Assembly (NCBI GenBank): GCA_963942565.1
Contig: OZ012697.1
Span: forward strand, 32,848,618 to 32,912,617
Direction of reading: 5' to 3'
DNA from: Maea johnstoni
Taxonomy: Eukaryota; Annelida; Polychaeta; Spionida; Magelonidae
Length of the DNA stretch: 64,000 nucleotides
Position numbers and translations under genes: made by a program. Positions 57,601 to 64,000 of the stretch are shown in pieces (position 1 is the stretch's first letter; each line of letters opens with the position of its first letter). The notes under the pieces were generated by a model. That model saw only the letters and a list, made by a program, of their open reading frames with translations. It did no database searches and was not told the origin of the DNA.

Positions 57601-57660
57601 CCAATGGCGAGACGTCTTCCAGACCCAGCAGAGATACAGTGTAGCGAGATTACATTACAA
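48167..57660 (+). CDS. SFI1-repeat-like coiled-coil protein gene, six exons, both ends missing
   Basis: Exons 48167-48329, 48875-51147, 51698-51829, 52806-52885, 53320-53545 and 57461-57660 all have AG/GT borders and join in frame, giving about 1,024 residues. Residues 1 to about 810 are polar, Ser/Asn/Tyr-rich and probably disordered, with an internal short-repeat block and an SR-like patch. From exon 4 on, the chain is basic and helical, with motifs like SFI1 centrin-binding repeats: ARCFRRWRTL, LLQRCLSLWW, LRKGFRALQW, LQEAFGQWRHF and LGKSYSQWRDVF. SFI1-type repeats bind centrin at centrosomes or basal bodies in known proteins; that role is inferred here. The last exon ends two bases into a codon, so more exons follow, but I could not find one before 61.9 kb. 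The upstream exon must end in phase 0. C1orf167- or CCDC191-like proteins are alternatives to SFI1. Confidence 0.82.
48425..48760. repeat. (ATT)n microsatellite in intron a
   Basis: About 280 bp of ATT with CATC and AATT interruptions, preceded by a TTC/TCTT pyrimidine tract from 48350. Confidence 0.95.
48875..51147 (+). CDS. SFI1-like gene, exon b (long low-complexity exon)
   Basis: Acceptor TCTCCTCTTTTCAG ends at 48874; donor CCCAAG then GTGAGA at 51148. It is 2,273 bp, uninterrupted. About residues 220-360 (DNA 49550-49960) hold a short tandem repeat of the form RSTQGEIW/GTHGEIP with NYEIDTLDRE interspersed, from 18-bp-like DNA units containing AGTACTCAAGGTGAGAT. Later regions include SYSKGQSSRSSISSEGSNYS and RGRHRRSHSRERV. 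Reading past the donor runs into a P1 MITE fragment, which confirms that the exon stops here. Confidence 0.88.
51182..51256 (+). mobile_element. Family P1 head fragment in intron b
   Basis: TTCAATGCTGCTGGTGGCTA then GGCCAATACTAATTGAT; only the left third of P1 remains, abutting an L fragment. Confidence 0.75.
51257..51390 (-). mobile_element. Family L fragment in intron b
   Basis: CATGGTCTTAGCTGGGTG, TTCAGGACACCCAAA and GTGAGGAATTTCTTAAAATG are the right-end half of L in minus orientation. Confidence 0.7.
51501..51553 (+). pseudogene. Decayed duplicate of exon c
   Basis: After an acceptor (TTTTTTAAACTTTTAG) the sequence reads HSGGRLSCESSDSAKLI, clearly related to the start of exon c (STGVRLSQESSDSYNKLA); by eye 29 of the first 39 bases match. 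The candidate donor GTCCCT is weak, and a 53-bp exon would not restore phase 0. It is most likely a dead tandem exon duplicate. Alternatively, read-through to the TAA near 51590 would make it an alternative last exon. Confidence 0.6.
51698..51829 (+). CDS. SFI1-like gene, exon c
   Basis: Acceptor TTGCTTTTTTTCTTTTAG ends at 51697; donor TTGCAG then GTAAGA at 51830. 132 bp in phase 0-0, encoding STGVRLSQESSDSYNKLA, then TQWTFRLVQALYSGDPQTS and HRLILQ. This marks the change from low complexity to helical sequence. Confidence 0.88.
51845..52135 (+). mobile_element. tRNA-derived SINE, copy 2, in intron c
   Basis: A box TAGCTCAGTTGG, B box GGTTCAATTCC, body CAGTCTACCCAGCTG, AATGGGTAAC and GTGGATACAAGACTGTAAAC, tail ACCTTTACCTTTACCC. 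Same family and orientation as 39603-39925. It inserted only about 15 bp after exon c. Confidence 0.88.
52371..52637 (-). mobile_element. Family L hAT MITE in intron c
   Basis: CATAGTCTTAGCCAGAGGGCG at one end and CCTGACCCTGGG at the other; minus orientation, with a 17-bp internal duplication of GGTTGTAATTTGAGTAT near 52555-52590. Confidence 0.8.
52806..52885 (+). CDS. SFI1-like gene, exon d
   Basis: Acceptor TTATGTTCCTGCAG ends at 52805; donor CATAA then GTAAGT at 52886. 80 bp encoding ARCFRRWRTLVREERIQRQ then DQKLLLH and two bases of a Lys codon. The CFRRWR core is the clearest SFI1-like motif. Confidence 0.88.
53320..53545 (+). CDS. SFI1-like gene, exon e
   Basis: Acceptor TTGATACTTTCAG ends at 53319; donor AAAACG then GTAATT at 53546. 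226 bp; the first G completes Lys. It encodes KAETFHRRRLLQRCLSLWW, NVSVQSRHQRAVELYRQRT, LRKGFRALQWAVEQKR and ILQETARKLQLQKHFKT, two or three SFI1-like units about 30-35 residues apart. Confidence 0.9.
53567..54010. repeat. 45-bp minisatellite in intron e, about 10 units
   Basis: TATTTGGGATACCAATTTTG then TAGGCCCAAAATTTTAAGATTTCT (in two parts) repeats with shortening and decay, starting 22 bp after the exon e donor. Confidence 0.93.
55183..57016. mobile_element. 1.83-kb inverted-repeat DNA transposon derivative in intron e
   Basis: CTTAAAGTACTAGTAA (55183-55198) and its exact complement (57001-57016) close the element. Deeper, GTGACGTCACGGGTGGCCTTC at about 55350 mirrors GAAGGCCACCCTTTACGTCAC at about 56802 (each quoted with one base beyond the core), showing long but diverged arms. 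Two diverged copies of CGATTTCTC(G/A)GCCGTTT lie at 56412 and 56611. No transposase frame. A further element is nested at 55800-56208. Superfamily unknown. Confidence 0.75.
55800..56208. mobile_element. 409-bp nested MITE with perfect 20-bp terminal repeats
   Basis: AGTCTGTCTGACCCAAGCTT at 55800-55819 and its exact complement at 56189-56208. Target duplication not clear; a TA-rich target is possible. Confidence 0.8.
57461..57660 (+). CDS. SFI1-like gene, exon f (last recognised)
   Basis: Acceptor CGTATTTATTCCAG ends at 57460; donor TACAA then GTAAGT at 57661. 200 bp encoding WKCRADLQQKARLQEAFGQ, WRHFKLHGERMRLLENLAN, RHILGKSYSQWRDVFQTQQ and RYSVARLHY. It ends two bases into a codon, so translation continues in an exon I could not locate. 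Confidence 0.9.
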
Positions 57661-57699
57661 GTAAGTTAATTACCCTTTTTAATGTACATCATTTGATTT

Positions 57700-57903
57700 C
57701 AAACTGGTGGCTAACTCGGCCAATACAATATAATGCAAAAATCCAGAAAAGTCACTGAAACCCTGGCATATGGGTACTCATCTGAGAGTACTCCCGGAGG
57801 GCTATCCAATGAGTACCAACATGACAGGGTTTAGATGGTTTTCAAAAATCTTTGTGTTCTTGTACTTTGAACGAAAGTAGCCTCAGCATTGGAAGGGATA
57901 AGG
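57700..57903 (+). mobile_element. Family P1 MITE
   Basis: CTGGTGGCTAACTCGGCC to CCTCAGCATTGGAAGGG; left end slightly truncated, 40 bp after exon f. Confidence 0.82.
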
Positions 57904-58105
57904 CCAGACAAAAACGGTTTAAGTCCTGTTTATATGGTTCAAAATAAATAGGGTAGATAGGTAGGTAATAAAAAATTGGTTATTTTTTTCAAACAAAGGG
58001 TGCTTGATGGCAGCTGTAGTTGTAATGCAGTGTCCTTATACTGTATTTATGTTGATTGGGAGTTGGCATGGCAGAACAACTTTAGGGTAGAGATTTTATT
58101 ACGTA
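57904..58105 (-). mobile_element. Diverged family G MITE
   Basis: AATAGGGTAGATAGGTAGGTAA, GTTGATTGGGAGTTGG and CTTTAGGGTAGAGATTTTATT are family G interior phrases; the arms are decayed. Confidence 0.65.
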
Positions 58106-58109
58106 AAAG

Positions 58110-59040
58110 CTTTTGCAAAAGAAAATGATATCACCAAAATGGTCATACAATATTAGCTCAATTATGCCTGTAGTAAACAAATCACCTGATATCTCTTTAA
58201 CTAAAGCATATTTTTTGAAGATATTTGAAGGAGAGACTAGCAACTTTTCATATGTTATTTTTCCAGTTTATGGGTATTTCAAAAGTTATTTTCAAAAGTA
58301 TTATAGATCCCGAAGACAATATCTAGAGGAAATGACAATTTTGATAATATTTTTCTAACAAAAGCATTTTTTAGGAAATATTAGAAGGAGAAATGTTAAT
58401 CAGATACCAAACACCATCTCTCCTTCAAATATTTTGTGAACTTGTACCTAACTCCGAAGTTATTTCCAAAAGTATGATAGTAGCAGACGCTACTTTCTAG
58501 AGGACCTCTGAGTGTGAATGGGTGACAGTAATACAGCAGGTATGACTAATGATGTAAATGGGCCAAGTGTTCTGTGGAAGTCTGCTACCCATGAAGCATA
58601 TTGCAGATTGTAGATAATACACTCATTATTGTTCACAGCAGCCAAAAGCAGCCAGACAATTTTGATGAAATCTTGCAGGTAAAAGAATATTCAGGAAAAT
58701 ATTTCAAGGAGAAATGTTACTCAGAATATTACCAACAACTCTCCTTCAAATATTTTGTAAAACAATTCTTATTGCCAGAGATATCATCAAAAATTTCAAA
58801 GATCCAGATAGCAATTTATAATGTGATTCTTATTCATGATTGGATTAAACCATTCCTACTTAAGAAATTGCTCTTTGCGTCTATAATACTTTTAGAAATA
58901 ACTTGGGTATCAAGAATGGTTATACAAAATATTTCAAAGAGAATTGTTGTTAGTGGTCTGACTGACATTTCCCCTTCAAATATTTTTCCAGCTTTGCTTA
59001 TGCCTGAAAGATTTCACCCGAATTATCAGGCTGCTTTTGC
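58110..59040. repeat. Cluster of diverged P2 MITE relics
   Basis: Repeated phrases TCAAAAATTTC, AAGGAGAAATGTTA, CTCTCCTTCAAATATTTTG and GTTAACC mark at least three overlapping copies; borders uncertain. Confidence 0.65.
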
Positions 59041-59045
59041 GTTAA

Positions 59046-59270
59046 CCCATTTATGCCTGGAGATCTACTTGACATTTTGTGTCATCTCGACCTGTCAAAC
59101 ATTTGAAAATAACTTTTGAATGAAGCATAAATTTGCAAAATATTTGAATGAGAGTTGTAGATAGAATTCTGATGAACAATTCTCCTTCAAATATTTTCTA
59201 AATATTGTTTTTATTAAAGAGATATCACCAAAATTGTCAGGCAGTTTTGGCTACTACAGGCATGAAGGGG
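59046..59270. mobile_element. Family P2 TTAA MITE, complete
   Basis: CCCATTTATGCCTGGAGA to CAGGCATGAAGGGG between TTAA at 59042-59045 and 59271-59274; 225 bp. Confidence 0.88.
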
Positions 59271-59340
59271 TTAATGTACAGAAGATCCCCTCCACAGCTG
59301 ATGCCAATGGGACCAGAATACTAGCTTTATTAAATGTTAA

Positions 59341-59560
59341 CCCATTCACACTCAGAGTTCCTCTATAAAGTATCGTCTGCTACTCTCATACTTTTGACAA
59401 TAACTTTGGAATGAAGTGAAAGTTAACAAAATATTTGGAGGAGAGTTGTTTGGATTCTGATTAACATTTCTCCTTCAATTTTCTTTCCAAAAAATGCTTT
59501 TGGAAGAAAAATATTTCCAAAATTGTCAGGCCTGTTTTGGCTGCTCTGAGTGTGAATGGG
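59341..59560. mobile_element. Family P2 TTAA MITE, complete, perfect ends
   Basis: CCCATTCACACTCAGAG and its exact complement are the ends, TTAA lies outside both (59337-59340, 59561-59564); 220 bp. It is the same subfamily as the copy at 26098-26309. Confidence 0.92.
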
Positions 59561-59749
59561 TTAATATTGTGGCAGCTAAATTAATGCGTACTTAGCACAC
59601 ACCTGGAGCCCGCATTTATTAAACTGCACACCATTATAATCCGATACCTGTGCTAGTATCGTACAACAGTCTGACAAAACAGCTTGTCACAAAATTCAAC
59701 TGCTCATCAAAGGCAGCTGCCTGCCAAGTGCATTACTTTATATGCGCTT

Positions 59750-59846
59750 TCCGATGAACACCAACATGACAGGGTTTAGATGGTTTTCAAAAATCTTTGC
59801 ATCCTTGTGCTTTGGAGGAAAGTAGTCTCTGCATTGGAAGGGTTAA
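59750..59846 (+). mobile_element. Family P1 right-end fragment
   Basis: ACACCAACATGACAGGGTTT to GCATTGGAAGGGTTAA; left half absent. Confidence 0.82.
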
Positions 59847-60154
59847 AATGTTGAACATATATTATAAATTAGAGATAACATATTTTGTTCAGAAAAGGTG
59901 GGTATTTATGTAGGTATGGGTGGTTCATAAGGTTTTGCTACAAGATGTTACAATACCCAAAATATAATCTACCTGATAAAAATGATTAGATGCCAAAAAT
60001 AAAGTTCTAGCCCTGATACAAATGCTTGACAATATCAAAAATATTTACCAGTCCAACTAGGGCCAGATGCTGAAAATTTGCCAGGCCTGATATTTTTTAC
60101 TAGCTCCAGGGTACCAGGCTATCTTTTTGTTCGCCATTCCATCTCTCTGTCTTC

Positions 60155-60600
60155 ACCCATTAATGCTTAAAAGTTCTAGCAATTGTTTTCAGTATATATT
60201 ATATTTTTGATAATAAATATGGAATTCAGTATGATTTTACAAAATATTTGAAGGAGAGTTGTTGTTTGTGATCTGATCAACATTTCTCTTTAAATTCCTC
60301 TTACAAATATGCTGTTACCTATATGGTTTCATTAAAATTGTCAGGCTGCATTTTGCAGCTGCAAGCATTAACCCATTCATGCCTAGAGATATATTTAACG
60401 AGTGTTGTCTGGACCTTGGATACTTTTGAAAATAACTTAGGTATTAATGATAAAATCAAAAAATAGAAGACGAGTTGTGGGTTGGATTTTGATCAACATT
60501 TCTCCTTCAAATATTTCCTGAAAATTCATTTTGTCACAGAGATATCATCAAAATAGTCAGGCGATTTAGGGCACTACAGGTATAAATTGGTTAATAACAC
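60155..60600. mobile_element. Two adjacent family P2 MITEs
   Basis: A first copy (about 60155-60368, CACCCATTAATGC to GCAAGCATTAACCC) and a second (about 60370-60593, TTAACCCATTCATGCC to CAGGTATAAATTGGTTAA) share or abut a TTAA. Confidence 0.75.
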
Positions 60601-60632
60601 AATAACAATAACACCCCTCAGAGACTTCTTTC

Positions 60633-61093
60633 TAGAGCTCTCACGAATACAGTAGGTGGCGAATACGAATGTATTCACGAATATAGGGTCACGAATACGA
60701 ATACAAAGTATTCATGACGAAATCTCGTGAGATAAGACTGGTTCTCCCTTATTTGGAAAGATCTGCTTGAAAGATCTGAAAACCAGAGCGCTGAGTTACC
60801 TTATAAGTACAGGAACGGTCCCCAACCTCAACCGGTATCAACCGGTATAAGTAATTGTGCGCCAACCGGTATAAGTAATATATATTCCCACAACGTAAAA
60901 TGGAGGCACTTCAAAACTTAGCGCTGCTGATTTGAAGTGATTTCATCAATTTCCAAGGCCGCAAACAGGTAGAGCATTTCATTTTTGTCTATATTTGACT
61001 GTATTCGAATATACAAATGCGTACATTTGAATACTATTCGCATCGCGGCAATCCGCGGTGCAGCGACTATACGAGTGTATCGCGGGAGCCCTA
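60633..61093. mobile_element. hAT-like element with perfect 8-bp target duplication
   Basis: CTTCTTTC occurs at 60625-60632 and 61094-61101. The ends TAGAGCTCTCACGAATAC and complement TAGGGCTCCCGCGATACAC are imperfect inverted repeats. The interior is rich in CGAATACGAAT and AACCGGTATAAGTAAT repeats. 461 bp, no transposase. Confidence 0.87.
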
Positions 61094-61135
61094 CTTCTTT
61101 CACATGTCAATAACATATTGGTGCATTTAAATACC

Positions 61136-61256
61136 GAAAAAAAGGAAAAATGGAGACCTATTGTAGCAGCAGCCAATGTTGGTTCTTTCCAGAGTTGCCA
61201 CACTTCTGCCTTTAATTGCTTTGTTTTTCTAAAGTTGCTCTCTCTTAGGGTCATGT
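61136..61256. repeat. Direct repeat, copy 1, downstream of the TRIM-NHL gene
   Basis: AAAAATGGAGACCTATTG, CAGCAGCCAATGTTGG, CAGAGTTGCCACAC and AATTGCT-TGTTTTTC are shared with 61622-61735. Confidence 0.85.
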
Positions 61257-61557
61257 AGGGACTTAGCCAGGATCCGTCCTACCTGTCTTTTGAATAAAGG
61301 CAGTTTCCTCAAAACCTTTTTTGACAGAAAGATTTCTGTGAAGAATTTTCAGTTTTGACTTTTTGGGGGAAATAACCAAATTTTTTCCTAACAAACCATC
61401 TTTTGGGACATTGCTGAAATGTAAATTGCCCTTTTTGACACAATAGACTTTTGAATCTAGTTGGGATAAGGATTTGAAGTAGCTGAGGAGCTAAACCGGG
61501 AAAGTCCGATATTTTTTGTTTTGAACGGGCATTTTTTAAATCCTGGCTAAGAACCTG
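61256..61557 (-). mobile_element. Family F hAT-like element
   Basis: TAGGGACTTAGCCAGG to CCTGGCTAAGAACCTG. Intact copy, minus orientation relative to 6718-8283. It lies between the two halves of a direct duplication. Confidence 0.8.
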
Positions 61558-61621
61558 TCAAACACTATAGCCTTCTTTCATAGGTTAATACACCTATTGA
61601 ATAATGGATATACGTACCAAT

Positions 61622-61735
61622 GAAAGGAAAATGGAGACCTATTGAAACAGCAGCCAATGTTGGATCTTTGCAGAGTTGCCACACACCTGCCTAATTGCTC
61701 TGTTTTTCAAAAGCAGCTCCGTATTGGTGCCATGC
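61622..61735. repeat. Direct repeat, copy 2
   Basis: Counterpart of 61136-61256. A 60-bp tandem duplication containing TTGAAGTTAAAAAAATC follows at about 61840-61935. Confidence 0.85.
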
Positions 61736-61987
61736 CTCATTTTTCTTGCATCAAAGTGAGGCAGGACATTTATGTTATGATGAAAAACCTCTATGAACAC
61801 TAAATGATTTTCCGTCATAACATAGATATCGCTTTATGAATATTTCAGTGTGTCGAAATAATTGAAGTTAAAAAAATCTATGTATTGCATTGGATATTTC
61901 AATGTATAGGAATTGTTGAAGTTAAAAAAATCAGTGGAAGCCTTAGTCTGTCCTTTATATGGCTATGGGTATAGGGTCATCATTTCC

Positions 61988-64000
61988 TTATCGTTTATTG
62001 AGATATCTGAATATTTTCACCATTCCATCTCTCTGTCCTACGACAAGCTGCCCGTCCCTGTCTATAGCTATGGCTTTAGGATTGTCCAGACCATCAGCCT
62101 GCGTTAAGAGATAACAGCGAAAATGGCCGTCAGCGGTCAGCAGATGGATTCTGTTTGACCCCCGATCGGAGATGATCACATGACCATGCTTGTCGCAACA
62201 TACCCCCTCGACGCCCTTTTGGACAACATACTGCCATTTTTGTTTTCCATCGGGCGTGAACGCTATTACGCAGCGTGCTTTAATGTCCGAAACGATGATG
62301 TCATCATTAACGTTTACGGCAACGTAGCGCGGCCATTGTAATTTTGCATCTTCGATTCGAAAAACCTCCTCGCCCGAGTTGTTGAAGATAATCACGGCCT
62401 TATTGATGGAGTTGACGTTTGTTATGATTATATCGCCATTTTTTCTCACCGCAATTCCGCTAGGATCGGGTACGAATTCAGCAAATCTACGCACGAATTG
62501 TCCGAGCATGGTGAAAATGCGCGCGTCTTTCGTACGATAGTCTGTCACCATAAGATGGCCGTCCGGTAGAGCTTTGACGTCCCACGGTTTCTGAATGTTA
62601 CTCGGAGGACCGAACCTCCATTTTGCCTGGCCGTATTTATTGAAGACTTTAACCTTACCATTACCGTAATCAGCTACCACGATTTCACCACTAGAGGTCA
62701 CTGATAATCCCGTAACTGCGTCGAACTGATCCTCTGATGAGGATCGCGTGCGGAAAAATTTTGTTTGCGTCGCGGTTTTGAGTTCGGGGTAATCCTGGGG
62801 CGTCGGGGACGAACATGGGGAGGCGCCCTCTTCGAGGGAGTAAGTCCCGGCATCGCTTCCGCTGCTGTCATGTGACTCCCGCGGGGGCGAACGCCGCTGA
62901 TAGGGGCTGCCGTCGCGGTGATCCACCGCAACATTTCCGTCACCCTCCCCACGTTCCTCGGAAGGTACCGTGATATTGTGGGCGGTGACCCGACCTAAAA
63001 ATTTCCGAAACTCGTCTTCCATATAATCCACATGGTACTCCAGCTTACAACGTTTTACGTTACAAGTGGGTTCGTGTTTGCGAAGCAGATTTAGATGCTG
63101 GAGAAGTTGATTTTTGTTCGCTATGAGTTCTGCGTCCGAGCTATGCGTGAGGACAGCGTGTAGGAAATCATTGCATGTTTGTAAAGAGAGGAGTTTATCC
63201 TCAAGAGCTTCACGTTCACTCTTCATGTCCTTTTCGGCGGAGCAACTTTTCCGATCGAGATCCTCAATTAATTGTTGGGAAAACTTATGAACGAGGTCAT
63301 GTATGTAATCGACTTGTTTCTGAACATTCCGGATGATTCCCTCGAGGTCGGTTTCATACTGAGTGCTGTGCTGTTTTAATCCTTCGAGCTGATTGGCCGT
63401 CATTCCCGATGCCTGATCGAGACTGGTCAGCAATCCTGCGATTTGACCCCTGACCCCTTCTGCGGCCACGGTGATTTCCTCAGCTTTATGGCCATCATGC
63501 GCCGTAATTTTACAATCCCGACAAACAGCGGTCCCGCATTCCGTGCAGTAGAATTTCAGTACCTCGTCCGGGTGGCTCATGCAGAATAGCGGTTTCTGGT
63601 GTAAATACTCGTTTATATTCATATCCCTCATTTCTTCGAGGGTATACACTTTATGTACCCTCATAGCTCTGAAGCGTGCGTGAGCGCTATGACACTCATC
63701 ACATAGATACGTGTTACAGTCATGACACCACATTACCGCAAGGTCCCCTTCTTCGCAGCTCGTACAGCGCTGCTCCTCGGCAATTCTCTGCTGCCCCGCT
63801 ACCGCCCCCTGGAGGCTATCCATGAAACTATTGTTCGGGAATTCCTGCACCCCTCCATCAGGGACCTCAATGTTAGAATCACATTCAGGACACGGGAACT
63901 CCCTAAGTCGTACACATAGTTCATCCCGCTTCACTTCATCCTGATCCTTAACTTGCTGATGCTCTAGTTCCGAGGCGAACTTTTCTAGACACTCCGCACA
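61988..64000 (-). CDS. TRIM-NHL protein (RING/B-box/coiled-coil/NHL), N-terminus beyond window
   Basis: The frame is open from the window edge to TAA at 61988-61990: 670 residues on one exon. Counting from the edge, residues 1-40 hold the last four RING cysteines (C1, C4, then CPEC at 37-40). B-box 1 is at about 79-120 (CTSCEEGDLAVMWC, CDECHSAH), B-box 2 at about 135-170 (CMSHPDEVLKFYC, CRDCKITAHDGH), and the coiled coil at 175-320. A Ser/Pro-rich linker spans 330-410 without a visible filamin domain, and an NHL propeller fills 420-668 (VADYGNGKVKVFN, VTDYRTKDARIF, ISDRGSNRIHLL, VVGQRDGMVKIF). Family members are E3 ubiquitin ligases, and several bind RNA through the NHL face; either role is inferred. 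It is nearest in layout to TRIM2/3/32/56 groups, without a firm orthologue. GTG at 63932-63934 is not the start, since codons continue upstream. GC content is higher than in flanking DNA. Confidence 0.95.
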   Translation of the reverse strand, partial: CAECLEKFASELEHQQVKDQDEVKRDELCVRLREFPCPECDSNIEVPDGGVQEFPNNSFMDSLQGAVAGQQRIAEEQRCTSCEEGDLAVMWCHDCNTYLCDECHSAHARFRAMRVHKVYTLEEMRDMNINEYLHQKPLFCMSHPDEVLKFYCTECGTAVCRDCKITAHDGHKAEEITVAAEGVRGQIAGLLTSLDQASGMTANQLEGLKQHSTQYETDLEGIIRNVQKQVDYIHDLVHKFSQQLIEDLDRKSCSAEKDMKSEREALEDKLLSLQTCNDFLHAVLTHSSDAELIANKNQLLQHLNLLRKHEPTCNVKRCKLEYHVDYMEDEFRKFLGRVTAHNITVPSEERGEGDGNVAVDHRDGSPYQRRSPPRESHDSSGSDAGTYSLEEGASPCSSPTPQDYPELKTATQTKFFRTRSSSEDQFDAVTGLSVTSSGEIVVADYGNGKVKVFNKYGQAKWRFGPPSNIQKPWDVKALPDGHLMVTDYRTKDARIFTMLGQFVRRFAEFVPDPSGIAVRKNGDIIITNVNSINKAVIIFNNSGEEVFRIEDAKLQWPRYVAVNVNDDIIVSDIKARCVIAFTPDGKQKWQYVVQKGVEGVCCDKHGHVIISDRGSNRIHLLTADGHFRCYLLTQADGLDNPKAIAIDRDGQLVVGQRDGMVKIFRYLNKR

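Overview
This window looks like nuclear DNA from an invertebrate animal, probably marine. It is AT-rich, has small exons separated by long introns, and carries a metazoan-type TRIM-NHL gene, a eukaryotic tRNA-Cys gene without an encoded CCA, tRNA-derived SINEs and a very dense load of short inverted-repeat transposons. TRIM-NHL genes and this repeat style are common in amphioxus, hemichordates, echinoderms and molluscs. The sequence alone does not let me choose between them. I see no operons, bacterial genes, CRISPR array, retrovirus, LTR element or Polinton.

Host genes are few and lie mainly at the right end. A multi-exon plus-strand gene runs from at least 48,167 to 57,660. Six exons join in a consistent reading frame. 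It encodes a long low-complexity serine/asparagine-rich region followed by basic, tryptophan-containing helices of the SFI1 (centrin-binding) kind. Both of its ends are missing. At the right edge, 64,000 down to 61,988 on the minus strand, a single uninterrupted frame encodes most of a TRIM-NHL protein: tail of RING, two B-boxes, coiled coil, linker and NHL propeller. A functional-looking tRNA-Cys(GCA) gene sits at 16,079-16,150. Three short exon-like segments at 3,421, 6,565 and 21,486 hint that unseen genes or 5' parts of the SFI1-like gene lie across the left half.

The rest, about 1-48 kb plus the introns, is a record of DNA transposons. Recurrent families are: (L) a hAT MITE with CAG(G/T)GTCTTAGCCAG ends and 8-bp target duplications; (F) a related hAT family with CAGGG(T/A)CTTAGC ends; (P1) and (P2), two TTAA-target piggyBac-like families of about 205-225 bp with CCCTT and CCCATTCA ends; (G) a Harbinger-like family of about 235 bp whose arms read GTTTGTTTCCTGTAAC; a 1,021-bp TTAA element with nearly identical 235-bp arms; and several single hAT-like copies. 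Nesting is frequent: F holds G, which holds a LINE fragment at 6,718-8,283; L holds the TTAA element at 4,739-6,075. A tandem repeat and a segmental duplication preserve empty sites that confirm the TTAA targets. A hAT transposase C-terminal fragment lies at the left edge.

Long microsatellites (TA, ATT, ATC, CA) and minisatellites with 22-, 45-, about 120- and 181-bp units fill further space. A few repeat-free islands carry possible regulatory motifs: RFX X-box-like sites near 9.1 kb, CTCF-like sites near 11.3 and 11.7 kb, and homeodomain-type TAATTA clusters near 18.2 kb. I did not find a convincing new multi-gene system. The strongest novelties are the transposon layering, the unnamed MITE families, a 73-bp near-perfect palindrome, and a decayed duplicate exon in the SFI1-like gene.
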